Origin: Candidatus Rifleibacteriota bacterium
GTDB taxonomy: Bacteria > UBP17 > UBA6191 > JACPRK01
Length of the DNA stretch: 17,820 bases
Direction: 5' to 3'
Assembly (NCBI GenBank): GCA_016213865.1
Contig: JACQZL010000393.1
Location: forward strand, 1 to 17,820
Shown here one piece after another: positions 6,558-14,003 of this stretch. The position numbers and the translations under genes are program-made. The notes beneath the pieces were generated by a model. That model had not been told where the DNA came from. It saw only the letters and a list, made by a program, of their open reading frames with translations, and ran no database searches. Each line of letters starts with the position of its first letter. Position 1 is the first letter of the stretch.

Positions 6558-7826
6558 TCAGTAGCCAGCCGGCTTCACGAGGGTCGAGATGTACCCGCCC
6601 GCGGAGGTGTCGACGCACATGAACGCCCCCTCCCAGATCAGGTACCAGAGGAACGCCGAGGTCGGGGAGCCGTCGGTGGTCGAGTACCGCGGGAAGATGG
6701 TGTTTCCGCCCATCTTCAGCAACTTCACGTCCTCGACGACGAGCCGGGCCCAGGCCTCCGGTACGAAGTAGTCGAGCCGGTCGTCGGGAGCGTGGGTGCA
6801 CTGCTTGAAGGGGCGGCCGCAGAACTTCCCGTCGGTCTCGATGTCGAAACCCCAGTCGGGAACGCCGTCGCCGTCGGCCGGCCCCTCGAGGGTCTGCATC
6901 GAGGTCGCGGACTCGGCCACGCCCGCCCAGGTGGTCGGGGAGCCGACCCAGAGCCCCTTCTTGACGTTCGACTTGCCGCGCTTCTTGCGCATCTTGGTGA
7001 GGAGCTGGTAGCCATGGGAGTGCGTGAGCTGCCCGCCGGCCGTGACGAAGGGCGTCCGGATGGCGAAGTAGGTCGCGCGGTCGAGGCCGCCCACGAGGCC
7101 CGTGGGGGCGCCGTTGTGCCAGCCGGGCAGGCCGACGATCGTAGCCGGGGTCGCTCCGGAGAGGCCGCCCAGGCAGAGGACGTCGGTCGCGGCCGGCGTG
7201 CCCGTGAACGCCGCGGTCGTCGTGACGGTGTTGCTGTCGTGGTCGACGTCGACCACGTCCACGTTGGACGTGCTGTCGGCCGTCGTGCGCTGGGTCGACT
7301 GGGTCGCGTTGTAGGACGTCAGGCGCATTCCCGGAAGGAGCTTCCGGGCGTCGTCCACGACCATCGTCGTGGTGCCCTGCCCGGAGACGACGGCGCAGAG
7401 GACGCCGTTCCCGGAGGTGAACGCCGTGATGTCGAGGCCGGCGGCGAACGCCTTGGACGAGTCCTCCATCTCGGACTCGACGACGTTCTCCACGGCCTTC
7501 TGGGGATCGTTCGTGTGGTATTCCACCGCGAGCGAGAGCTCCTTGCCTTGCTTCATCGAGTAGGGGGACGCCGTGTACTCCTTCCGCAGGCCGGCGTTCC
7601 CGAGCCCGAGGGCGTTGGCGCCGTTGAAGTTCGCGGTCGAGAACGCCCCGCCGGTCCGCACGACGATCGGCGCGCGGTAGGCCTTCTGGCCGACCACGAC
7701 GACGTCGGTACGGGTCTTCATCAGGGCGTAGAGGTCGGAGTCCTGGTTGACCATCTTCGGGAGAGGCGCCTTCTTCCGCACCTTCTCGAGGTACGTGGCG
7801 AGGGCGTCGCTGTCGAGCATCGGCAT
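6558..7826 (-). CDS. Major capsid (coat) protein
   Basis: The product has 422 residues with ATG at 7826, three bases after the scaffold-like gene stops; AAGGGG upstream may serve as the ribosome site. The length, the strand-rich composition and the position right after an acidic scaffold-like gene are those of an HK97-fold coat protein. An N-terminal helix (DALATYLEKVRKKAPLPK) is followed by a region with a long loop-like segment (residues about 45-80, containing APIVVRTGGAFSTANFNG). A central beta-rich insert (about 165-235, Thr/Val/Asp repeats such as VDVVDVDHDSNTVTTT) could be an insertion domain like that of P22 coat. The basic patch LLTKMRKKRGKSNVKKG (about 280) faces the C-terminal domain. 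P22 coat has 430 residues, so the size also fits. Confidence 0.82.
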   Translation of the reverse strand: MPMLDSDALATYLEKVRKKAPLPKMVNQDSDLYALMKTRTDVVVVGQKAYRAPIVVRTGGAFSTANFNGANALGLGNAGLRKEYTASPYSMKQGKELSLAVEYHTNDPQKAVENVVESEMEDSSKAFAAGLDITAFTSGNGVLCAVVSGQGTTTMVVDDARKLLPGMRLTSYNATQSTQRTTADSTSNVDVVDVDHDSNTVTTTAAFTGTPAATDVLCLGGLSGATPATIVGLPGWHNGAPTGLVGGLDRATYFAIRTPFVTAGGQLTHSHGYQLLTKMRKKRGKSNVKKGLWVGSPTTWAGVAESATSMQTLEGPADGDGVPDWGFDIETDGKFCGRPFKQCTHAPDDRLDYFVPEAWARLVVEDVKLLKMGGNTIFPRYSTTDGSPTSAFLWYLIWEGAFMCVDTSAGGYISTLVKPAGY

Positions 7827-7829
7827 GGG

Positions 7830-9110
7830 TTACCCCTTCATGGCGGCACGGAAAAGGTCCAGGGACGTGGGCCTAACGCCCGGCTTCAGCACGGGGGCCG
7901 ACGGCGCCGCCGTCCTCCCTGAGCTGGTCGCCTCGCGCAGGGACACCACCTTCGCGGCCTTCCCGAGCCTGAGCTGGGAGGCATTCCGAATCCGTTCGGC
8001 GATGCCGTCGGTGCGCTTCTTGAACACGAGCCCCGCGACGTTGTTCGCTCGCGCCCGGACGAGAGCCGCCGCCTTGGCGATCCTCTGGTCAGGCGGAATC
8101 GAGATGTCAGCGAGGGCGTTCTTGAAGAGCCTGTTGACGGCGGCCACGCCGGCGACGGTCCGGTGGACCTCGGTGACGATCTGGTCGATGGTTTCGGGTG
8201 ACGTGAGGAGCCCGTCCGGGTCCCGCCGCTTCACCACGGCCGCGACGACGTCCCTGACGGCGACGTCCGCGGCCTGATTCGCGCGGGTACTGAGACCAGC
8301 CCACCACTGCTCGTGAGCCTGTTGCTCCTGGAGCCGTCGGTCCTCGAGCTCGGTGGCGTCAGGGGCGGGAAGATGCCTCTGGGCGGGAGCCGCCGGGGCG
8401 GCGCCGCTCTCGAGCTCCGCGATCATCTCGCGGACGGCGGACATCGCCTCCCGGCGGAACGGGTCGTTGCCGGCCAGGGATTCGAGCTTCGTGAGGGCAC
8501 TCTCAACTCCCGTGCCGACGAGCTCGTAGTACGCCTCCGGCGCGATCCTCGGCAGGTCGTGAGCGATCGTCGAGACCAGTCGGTCCCGGCTCCTCTCGTC
8601 GACCTGACCGAGCGCCGTGAGGAAGTGCCGCGGAGCTTCGGCATCCGGGTGGAGGAATAGGCCCTCGAGGGCTTCGATCTGCTGGGCTCGCGAGACCGTG
8701 TAGTTGAGGTCGTCGAGAGACTGGATGTGCTCCCGGTAGGTCTGAGCCTCCTCGACGGTGAGCCCGAGGGCATCCATGTCCCGCTTGTAGAAGTGGGCCG
8801 CCCGGAGCTCGGGGTGCTTCTTCAGGACCGCCTTCAGGTCCTTTGGCACGTCCTCGTCCGAGGGCTCCTCCTGCTTCGCGTCCGGCTTCTCGGTCGTCGG
8901 GGGCTCCTCGCCCTCCGGCTCTTCGCTTCCCTCGCCGTCGGTGTCTGCCTCGTCGGCCGGATCCTCACCCGAGTCCTCTCCGTCGCCCATTAGGCTCTGG
9001 AAGAGGGACGGTTTCGGGGCGGGCGAGGACGACTCGCTTGGCGCCGGCGAGCTCGCTCCCGCATCAACGGTCGGGGCCGCGCTCGCCCCGGTTTCGACGT
9101 CGTCATCCAT
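7830..9110 (-). CDS. Scaffolding protein (probable)
   Basis: The product has 426 residues with ATG at 9110 and a good GGAGG site 5 bases upstream. Residues 1-90 are disordered and strongly acidic (Asp/Glu/Ser/Pro). Residues about 88-330 are almost entirely helical and charged, with short coiled-coil-like stretches. The C-terminal 75 residues are basic and include helices (GIAERIRNASQLRLGKAAK) before a final LFRAAMKG. An acidic N-terminus, helical rod and basic C-terminal coat-binding tip are typical of phage scaffolds such as P22 gp8, and the coat gene follows directly. It would organise coat subunits into the procapsid and then leave. The alternative is a scaffold fused to another minor head protein; it is somewhat longer than P22 gp8. 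Confidence 0.72.
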   Translation of the reverse strand: MDDDVETGASAAPTVDAGASSPAPSESSSPAPKPSLFQSLMGDGEDSGEDPADEADTDGEGSEEPEGEEPPTTEKPDAKQEEPSDEDVPKDLKAVLKKHPELRAAHFYKRDMDALGLTVEEAQTYREHIQSLDDLNYTVSRAQQIEALEGLFLHPDAEAPRHFLTALGQVDERSRDRLVSTIAHDLPRIAPEAYYELVGTGVESALTKLESLAGNDPFRREAMSAVREMIAELESGAAPAAPAQRHLPAPDATELEDRRLQEQQAHEQWWAGLSTRANQAADVAVRDVVAAVVKRRDPDGLLTSPETIDQIVTEVHRTVAGVAAVNRLFKNALADISIPPDQRIAKAAALVRARANNVAGLVFKKRTDGIAERIRNASQLRLGKAAKVVSLREATSSGRTAAPSAPVLKPGVRPTSLDLFRAAMKG

Positions 9111-9177
9111 CAGAACCTCCAGCCCGACTCACGGCGCGGGCGGGGCCGAACACGGGGGAGAGAGCCCCCGAACCTCG
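9111..9177 (-). promoter_or_regulatory. Intergenic gap with a GC-rich hairpin before the scaffold gene
   Basis: At 67 bases this is the widest gap in the minus-strand series. Positions 9153-9170 form a perfect 6-bp stem (CGGGGG/CCCCCG) around the loop AGAGAG. No run of T follows on the minus strand, so a strong intrinsic terminator is unlikely. It could act as an RNA-stability element or processing site that sets scaffold and capsid levels apart from upstream genes. The scaffold ribosome site (GGAGG) lies at the end of the gap. Confidence 0.4.
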
Positions 9178-9489
9178 TCATCGAATGAACCCTTGTAGGA
9201 AGACGGTGGAACTCTGCGTCGCAGCCGCCTTCCTGCTCTTTACCCATGTCACGGGAGTCGAGACCGTCGTGAACCCGTCCGTCGTCACCGTCGCCAAGAC
9301 CACGTCGTGCGTGCCCGCGGCCGGCACCGGCACCTTGCACGAGCCGTTCAGGACGATCGAATCCCCCGCCCCCGAGCCGGTGACGTGAATCGTGAACGGA
9401 ACGTCCATGTTGCCGACGTAGGTCCACACCCCATCCGCATCGACGGTGGCCCCCGTCAGGTTGAGGAGCGTGATGTTCTTCGGGACCAT
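9178..9489 (-). CDS. Small beta-rich protein, possible capsid decoration
   Basis: The product has 103 residues, with ATG at 9489 and a GAGGGG site overlapping the upstream stop. It alternates strands and turns: KNITLLNLTGATVDADGVWT, DVPFTIHVTGSGAGDSIVLN, THDVVLATVTTDGF. There is one Cys and no membrane segment or signal peptide. The pattern suggests a single immunoglobulin-like or jelly-roll domain, the usual architecture of head decoration or spike proteins. Its place between portal and scaffold supports a head role. No named family is recognised. Confidence 0.65.
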   Translation of the reverse strand: MVPKNITLLNLTGATVDADGVWTYVGNMDVPFTIHVTGSGAGDSIVLNGSCKVPVPAAGTHDVVLATVTTDGFTTVSTPVTWVKSRKAAATQSSTVFLQGFIR

Positions 9490-9493
9490 CCCG

Positions 9494-10243
9494 TCACCCC
9501 TCGTTCCAGGCCGGCGACCCGGGGAACGGGCTGGAGGCCCGCCACTGGTACCAGAGCCACTCCCGCAGCTCCATGCCCTTCAGACCCTCGTCGAGGGCGT
9601 AGGCGAAGAGCACCGGGTCTTCGAGCTTGAGGTGTCCGGTGAGAACGAGAACCGAGAGGAGCTGGAGGTCGCTGAATCCCTCCCATTCCTTCCGAAAGTC
9701 CGACCCCTCGAGCGCCCGGCGCGCCTTCTCGAGGTCCTCTCCGAAGCGCCCCTGCGTGCCTGCCCAGGTGATCCCCTTCTCGGCCCGCGCGAGGACCTCG
9801 GGGACGAACCGCACCATCTCCTTCTTCGTCAGCTTCCTGGAGATGCCGGCGAACACCGAAGGGAGGGGGTCGTAGGAGGGGCTCGGGGCGTCCCATTCCC
9901 CGGTCGCCAGGTACCGATCGATCTGGCTCCAGCCCTGATGCGAAGCCGCCGTCACCAAGTAGGCCGCCCCGAGCCGCCAGTCTCCGCCAGGTGCCCCCGG
10001 CGACGTCGCCTCCAGCCGTCTCGTTTCCAGAAGGCGGTCAATGGCGCCCTTGATCTCCTCGGGGCTCTTGCCCAGTGCGAGCCACGCGCCGATCGAGGTC
10101 ACGGACGGCGTGTAGGGACCCAGGTAGGCCGCCAGCTCGACCCGCAGGTCCGTCGCGCTCGCTTGGGCCTGCCGGCCGAGGTTCAGGAGAGACTCGATCC
10201 GATCGAGCCGCTGGAGGATTTCGGAGAGGGTGGGATCAGCCAT
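9494..10243 (-). CDS. Unknown mainly helical protein between portal and capsid genes
   Basis: The product has 249 residues from ATG at 10243, with GAGGAA spaced 6-7 bases upstream and overlapping the portal stop region. The frame stays open upstream within the portal gene, but that part is Arg/Gly-rich shadow sequence. The N-terminus (LSEILQRLDRIESLLNLGRQ) is a clear amphipathic helix and may form a coiled coil, implying an oligomer. The rest is mostly helical, with aromatic-rich ends (LREWLWYQWRASSPFPG). No catalytic motif, metal site or membrane segment is seen. Candidates are a minor head protein, portal cofactor or assembly chaperone. Function is not assigned. Confidence 0.65.
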   Translation of the reverse strand: MADPTLSEILQRLDRIESLLNLGRQAQASATDLRVELAAYLGPYTPSVTSIGAWLALGKSPEEIKGAIDRLLETRRLEATSPGAPGGDWRLGAAYLVTAASHQGWSQIDRYLATGEWDAPSPSYDPLPSVFAGISRKLTKKEMVRFVPEVLARAEKGITWAGTQGRFGEDLEKARRALEGSDFRKEWEGFSDLQLLSVLVLTGHLKLEDPVLFAYALDEGLKGMELREWLWYQWRASSPFPGSPAWNEG

Positions 10244-10251
10244 CGCGTTCC

Positions 10252-12609
10252 TCACTGCCCCGAAGGCATCGCCGGGGGCGGTGCCATCGCGGGGTTCATC
10301 GCCGGGTTCATGCCCGGAGGAAGTGGAGGGGCCTGGAGGAGCTGCACCATCAGCGCCTTCCGACCCTTCGCCTGCATGTGTTCCTGCCAGTGGGCCTTCA
10401 CGTTCGCCCATCCGGCAGGGTTCGTGTCGCGGGTCCGCGCGCCGTCGGTGCTGTTCGCCCAGAGCTCGATCGCTCCCGCGTGCGCGTCGTGGTCCTCGAG
10501 CTCCACGTCCACTGGCACGGAACTGGAGGGCCCCCCGTCCTGCCCAACCCACGGCTCGCCCTGGAGGAGCTGCTCGATCTCTTTCCGCTGCGTCTCTCGA
10601 GCCTCCTGCCCGGGGAGCTTCAGATCCCTCAACCCCAGGCTCTCCGCCGTCATCCCCTCGTTCAGGGTTGTCATCAGCAACGGGGCGAACCGGTCGTTGG
10701 CGGCGTATTCGAGCCACATCGCCCGCCGCTCCGCGGGTCCCATCGGGAAGGAAGCGTCATCGTCGGACTCGATCCGGATCTCTCCCTTGAGGTCGTCGAT
10801 CGAGATGACTTCTTTCGACCACTGCCCGCCTTCGCCCTTGTCGACGACTTCGACGTCACCCCACCCGTCGCGGGCGTAGAGCTTCACCGCCTGGAGGTTC
10901 GACTCGTGCGACAGCGCGTCCATCTCCTTCTGCGGGATGCCGTGGCGCATCTGGGCTTGGTCGCGCATCAGGCGGTACCCGCCGAGGGTGTTCCCCGCGC
11001 CGCCCGCCTTGCCCCCCCACAGAGCCGGGACGATGCCGCTGCGATGCTGCGCCCTCGCTCCACCGAGCTCGTTCTCGAGCTGCGCCACTTCGGCCGGCAG
11101 GTTCGCCGTCGGGGTCGGCACCACGGCGTCCCGGAGGGATCCCCCGTCGGAGGGCGTCTTGCCGGAGTAGATGAGCCCCGGCTGGACGCGGCCCGCCGCG
11201 AACGCATCCGCGTCGAGGATGTCGTTGTTGGCGATCAGCGCCGGAATCCCCTGTCGCGCCCCCTCGATCCGGATGTTCAGGAGCTCGTTGGCGGTCTGCT
11301 GAAGATCCCACGTCGTAGAGCCGCACGCCAGCACGTCGGAGCCAGACGACGGCTCCGCAAACCGGAACGTCCAGTGATCGTCCATCGACTCGTTGAATGC
11401 CTCGCAGAGGATCCCGTCCATGAATACGAGGAGGAGACCCTCGGCGAACTTCTGCTCGAGCTGCTTCCGAAGCTCGTCGGTCCCCACCTCGGCGAGCTGC
11501 CACGGCCGCAGCCAGACCCTCTTGTTCGTGACGAGGTGGTCCGCCGGCTGTGCGGAGCCGTAGGTGAGGCTCCGGCGTGCCGCGGCCGCGAAGTCTTCGC
11601 CCAGCCCCGCGGGGGTCCGCCCGCTGATCTGGTCGGCCTTCTCCGGATAGAGGCTCTTGGCGTGGGCACGGGGGATCTCCTCCCCGAGGATCAGGTACCC
11701 GCACTCCCGGACCGTGCGGGCGCCGGGGGTCCTGCGAAGCTCGCAGATCCCATAGCAGGACTTTACGATCGACGCGCGGGGCACCTCGAGGAGCCGGCTC
11801 ACATGAGGGACCAGGCCGAAATCTGGAGGGATCGGGGCCGCGCCCACGAGCGGGAGCCCGCACCCCTCGCATTCCTGGGACTCCATCCCCGAGACGCCCC
11901 CGCAGTAGATACAGCAGAGGCCTCCCGGAGAGACCATCCCGGGCTCGAGCGTGATTTCCGGTTCCAAGTCGAAGCCGAACCGGGACCGGTCGGCCCTCAT
12001 CCGCGTGTAGATCGCACCAAACCCGTCTGTCCAGAAGTAGAGGGCGATCCATCGCCGGAGGGTGAGGTCGTCGTTCTCCTTGCGCAGGTGCTCTACGAAC
12101 CGCTCCCCCTGCCGCGCCGCGGTCATGTCGGCTGGCTTGCTCGGATTCCCCGGCGAAAACGTCGTCACCGGCGCCTGGGCGATCATCAAGGCCACGAAGT
12201 CCAGGCCGTACGCGGCAAAGAAGTTGTCCTTGTGGAACGAGGGGATGTCCTGATCGGCTTCCGTCTCGTCCTCGATCTGACGAACGACGTCGACGTACCT
12301 CCTCTCCCCCGGGTCCCACGCGAGGAGCTGGCGGCCGTTGAATCCCTCGCGGCGCTCGAGCGCGGGGCGGATCTCCTCGAGACAGAAGGTGTCGTCCGTC
12401 TGCTCGATCGTCTGCACCAGAGCCTTGAGTGCGGCCGCCTCCTCTTCCGTGAGATCCACCGAGGCCCGCTCGTACGTCGGGGCCTGGTCGTCTCCAACGA
12501 GGGTCCCGCGGCCTTCCGGCACTGGAGCTCCCTCGATGCCTTCTCCTTGCACTCCCGCCTCGGAGAGCATCGGGGCCAGGAGGTCCTCGAGGCCGCCGCT
12601 CATCGTCAT
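10252..12609 (-). CDS. Portal protein with an internal zinc-ribbon-like motif
   Basis: The product has 785 residues and starts with ATG at 12609, overlapping the upstream stop by 4 bases (P22 portal has 725). It forms the dodecameric ring at the capsid vertex through which DNA enters and to which the terminase and adaptor attach. Residues 1-60 are acidic and probably disordered. Residues about 120-220 include helices and the segment FWTDGFGAIYTRMRAD. Residues about 480-560 hold GIPALIANNDILDAD and SGIVPALWG followed by GGYRLMRDQAQMR, resembling the portal wing and stem region. The C-terminus is Pro/Met-rich (PPLPPGMNPAMNPAMAP). Residues 233-250 contain C-x2-C and C-x2-C (C233, C236, C247, C250), unusual for a portal. 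Position after the terminase genes supports the call. Confidence 0.85.
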   Translation of the reverse strand: MTMSGGLEDLLAPMLSEAGVQGEGIEGAPVPEGRGTLVGDDQAPTYERASVDLTEEEAAALKALVQTIEQTDDTFCLEEIRPALERREGFNGRQLLAWDPGERRYVDVVRQIEDETEADQDIPSFHKDNFFAAYGLDFVALMIAQAPVTTFSPGNPSKPADMTAARQGERFVEHLRKENDDLTLRRWIALYFWTDGFGAIYTRMRADRSRFGFDLEPEITLEPGMVSPGGLCCIYCGGVSGMESQECEGCGLPLVGAAPIPPDFGLVPHVSRLLEVPRASIVKSCYGICELRRTPGARTVRECGYLILGEEIPRAHAKSLYPEKADQISGRTPAGLGEDFAAAARRSLTYGSAQPADHLVTNKRVWLRPWQLAEVGTDELRKQLEQKFAEGLLLVFMDGILCEAFNESMDDHWTFRFAEPSSGSDVLACGSTTWDLQQTANELLNIRIEGARQGIPALIANNDILDADAFAAGRVQPGLIYSGKTPSDGGSLRDAVVPTPTANLPAEVAQLENELGGARAQHRSGIVPALWGGKAGGAGNTLGGYRLMRDQAQMRHGIPQKEMDALSHESNLQAVKLYARDGWGDVEVVDKGEGGQWSKEVISIDDLKGEIRIESDDDASFPMGPAERRAMWLEYAANDRFAPLLMTTLNEGMTAESLGLRDLKLPGQEARETQRKEIEQLLQGEPWVGQDGGPSSSVPVDVELEDHDAHAGAIELWANSTDGARTRDTNPAGWANVKAHWQEHMQAKGRKALMVQLLQAPPLPPGMNPAMNPAMAPPPAMPSGQ
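11860..11916 (-). other. Zinc-ribbon-like Cys4 insert within the portal protein
   Basis: The codons for residues 232-250 of the portal encode CCIYCGG followed 10 residues later by CEGCG. Two CxxC knuckles 10 residues apart match the spacing of rubredoxin-like or zinc-ribbon sites. The flanking sequence is Pro/Gly-rich, as expected for an inserted mini-domain on the ring surface. Metal binding is inferred from the pattern only. Confidence 0.65.
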
Positions 12610-12932
12610 CTCGCCGCTGCCTCGTCAGGGGTCGCCGCCAGCGTCCGCTTCGCCGCCGCCCTCTCGGCGAAGCGCCTCTCCATGCCCCTGCGGAGCAGGT
12701 CCGGAGAAACGGTGCGGGGAGCCTGGGGGGGGCGTGCCTTCGGTTCCTTGGGAGGCATCGGCCGTGGGGCCTCAGACGTCGACTCCAGCGGTATCGGCTG
12801 GCCCGCTGAGACGCCCACGGCGTCCTCCATACGCTTCATCCGGGCCTCAAGCCTCACGAGTCTCATCACCAGGGCGGCCACACAGACGCCCGTGACGACC
12901 AGCGCGAGCAGGAGGCCGATGTCCCAGATCAC
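12606..12932 (-). CDS. Small single-span membrane protein with proline-rich tail
   Basis: The product has 108 residues from GTG at 12932, inside a GTGA overlap with the upstream gene; it ends in an ATGA overlap with the portal gene. The frame remains open further upstream, but that extension is Gly/Arg-rich shadow sequence. Residues 3-25 (WDIGLLLALVVTGVCVAALV) are a clear transmembrane segment. A short charged helix (RLVRLEARMKRMEDAVG) follows, then a Pro-rich linker and a basic, Ala-rich C-terminus. This layout (N-terminal anchor, short coiled coil, linker) is compatible with an inner-membrane spanin or another lysis-linked protein. The family is unknown to me; placement in a membrane-protein block supports such a role. 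Confidence 0.6.
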   Translation of the reverse strand: MIWDIGLLLALVVTGVCVAALVMRLVRLEARMKRMEDAVGVSAGQPIPLESTSEAPRPMPPKEPKARPPQAPRTVSPDLLRRGMERRFAERAAAKRTLAATPDEAAAR

Positions 12933-13342
12933 GCCTGGCTCCCGTCGCTCCCAGGGGGGGGCGACTCCGCCCTGTGCGCGAGGTGACAGTGCCGCTCGAT
13001 GTTGTCGCTGCGCCGCTCGAGCCGGAAAATCCGCGCCTCGTGACCTCGGATGTCCGTTGCGTGAGTGTCCAGGTCGCGGCCGGTGCGGAGCACCTCGTCC
13101 CGCAGCGCCGCGGTATCCTTGTCGGCTCTGATCTGCCGCTCCTCGAGCCGCTCCACCCACCGCAGCACCTCGTCCACCCGCTGCGTCAGGGGAACGATCA
13201 TCTTCACCGGCGGGTCCCCGACGAGCGGCGCCATGCCCCTCGCCGTCTGTGTCGCCGCACCCCGATACGCCGCGGCCACCGCGGCCAACCCAGCCACGAT
13301 CACCAGGAGCATGTCGGAGAGATCCTTCAACTGTTCGATCAC
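12929..13342 (-). CDS. Membrane-anchored coiled-coil protein (lysis-cassette candidate)
   Basis: The product has 137 residues from GTG at 13342, in a GTGA overlap with the upstream gene. An N-terminal amphipathic stretch leads into a hydrophobic span (residues about 10-27, DMLLVIVAGLAAVAAAY). Residues 55-115 form a long heptad-like charged helix (QRVDEVLRWVERLEERQIRA, then RTGRDLDTHATDIRGHEARI), giving a membrane-anchored coiled coil. The C-terminus is Pro/Ser-rich. Inner-membrane spanins and XhlA-type phage proteins share this layout. Its neighbours are a two-span membrane protein and a lipoprotein, which makes a lysis or envelope role reasonable. It cannot be assigned more firmly from sequence alone. 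Confidence 0.6.
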   Translation of the reverse strand: MIEQLKDLSDMLLVIVAGLAAVAAAYRGAATQTARGMAPLVGDPPVKMIVPLTQRVDEVLRWVERLEERQIRADKDTAALRDEVLRTGRDLDTHATDIRGHEARIFRLERRSDNIERHCHLAHRAESPPPGSDGSQA

Positions 13343-13623
13343 CAGCCCCTCCGCGGGATTGCCGCCTCACGAGTACTGCGGTCTAACGTCGAAAACCCCG
13401 AGAGCGTCTCCGGCGCCGCAAGCCGCAGAACCAGAGAGAGACCGGTGAACAGGAGCCCCGCCGACGCTCCCACGAACCCCACCCACGGCGGTACCGTGAT
13501 TCCGTACTGGACCGCCAGGTCCGCGATGCCCTGGACCGACCAGAGCAGCGCTGCTACAAGCAAAGCGCGGAACTCCCACTGCCGAATCGGTCGGGTCGTG
13601 GGGACGACGACGAGCTCCGGCAC
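13339..13623 (-). CDS. Holin-like protein with two predicted membrane segments
   Basis: The product has 94 residues from GTG at 13623, one base after the upstream stop (TGACGTG). Two hydrophobic spans are visible: residues about 19-38 (ALLVAALLWSVQGIADLAV) and about 46-67 (WVGFVGASAGLLFTGLSLVL). A charged N-terminus and a basic, polar C-terminus flank them. Small size, two spans and a phage setting beside other membrane proteins are typical of class II holins, which form the membrane lesion that times lysis. Without a recognisable endolysin nearby it could instead be another membrane protein. Confidence 0.55.
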   Translation of the reverse strand: MPELVVVPTTRPIRQWEFRALLVAALLWSVQGIADLAVQYGITVPPWVGFVGASAGLLFTGLSLVLRLAAPETLSGFSTLDRSTREAAIPRRGW

Positions 13624-13624
13624 G

Positions 13625-13831
13625 TCAGTCCCTGATGTCGGCCTCGGCCTGGTCGATCAGCTCCGCGGTCAGATGGAGCGGGCTGCCAGGGGCTGCACCG
13701 AATGCCTCTGCGTAGGCGACCGCGTTCCTCGCCTCCTTCGGAGGCAGCGCCTTGATGGCATTCCCGATGGACTTCGCCACCTCAAGCGCCCTAAGAGCGA
13801 TCCCGAATCCTTCATTCGCGTCGAGCGGCAC
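13625..13831 (-). CDS. Small soluble protein of unknown function
   Basis: The product has 68 residues from GTG at 13831, just inside the 3' boundary of the preceding gene (TGA at 13833); AAAGGAA lies about 9 bases upstream. A longer in-frame start at 13918 would lie within the upstream gene and encodes Arg/Trp-rich shadow sequence, so it was rejected. The protein (MPLDANEGFGIALRALEVAK, then IGNAIKALPPKEARNAVAYA) is mostly helical and mildly acidic. No domain is recognised. Confidence 0.6.
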   Translation of the reverse strand: MPLDANEGFGIALRALEVAKSIGNAIKALPPKEARNAVAYAEAFGAAPGSPLHLTAELIDQAEADIRD

Positions 13832-13832
13832 G

Positions 13833-14003
13833 TCATGTTTCCTTTCTCGGTTCGGCCAGAACGGGCAGCTTCCGCAGCACGGTCGCCACCTGCTCCGGCG
13901 TCGGGTTGTCCATCCCAAGGATCTTTCGCATCACCGCTCGTCCCTCGTCCGTTCGGCCGATGGCTACGAGCCCTTCCAGTATCCTGATCGCGCTCTCGAT
14001 CAC
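13833..14003 (-). CDS. 56-residue small helical protein, GTG start
   Basis: A reading frame with GTG at 14003 overlaps the upstream lipoprotein stop (GTGA) and ends at TGA 13835-13833, just before the next gene. The predicted product begins VIESAIRILEGLVAIGRTDE and ends LPVLAEPRKET. It is amphipathic and helical, with a regular pattern of Leu/Ile/Val. The overlaps on both sides and the lack of any other gene in this gap support it. Its role is unknown. Confidence 0.6.
   Translation of the reverse strand: MIESAIRILEGLVAIGRTDEGRAVMRKILGMDNPTPEQVATVLRKLPVLAEPRKET

Noticed and set aside
6792..7922. Plus-strand open frame of 376 codons opposite the capsid gene
   Set aside because: Arg/Gly/Val-rich antisense shadow without recognisable features; the capsid gene is far better supported.
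10244..10717. Upstream in-frame extension of the 249-residue gene
   Set aside because: It lies wholly inside the portal gene in another frame and encodes Arg/Gly-rich low-complexity sequence. A good start with a ribosome site exists at 10243.
10075..13131. Long plus-strand open frame (1018 codons) opposite portal and neighbouring genes
   Set aside because: It is an antisense shadow typical of high-GC DNA: Arg/Pro/Leu-rich, no domain, no ribosome site, and opposite a well-supported portal gene.
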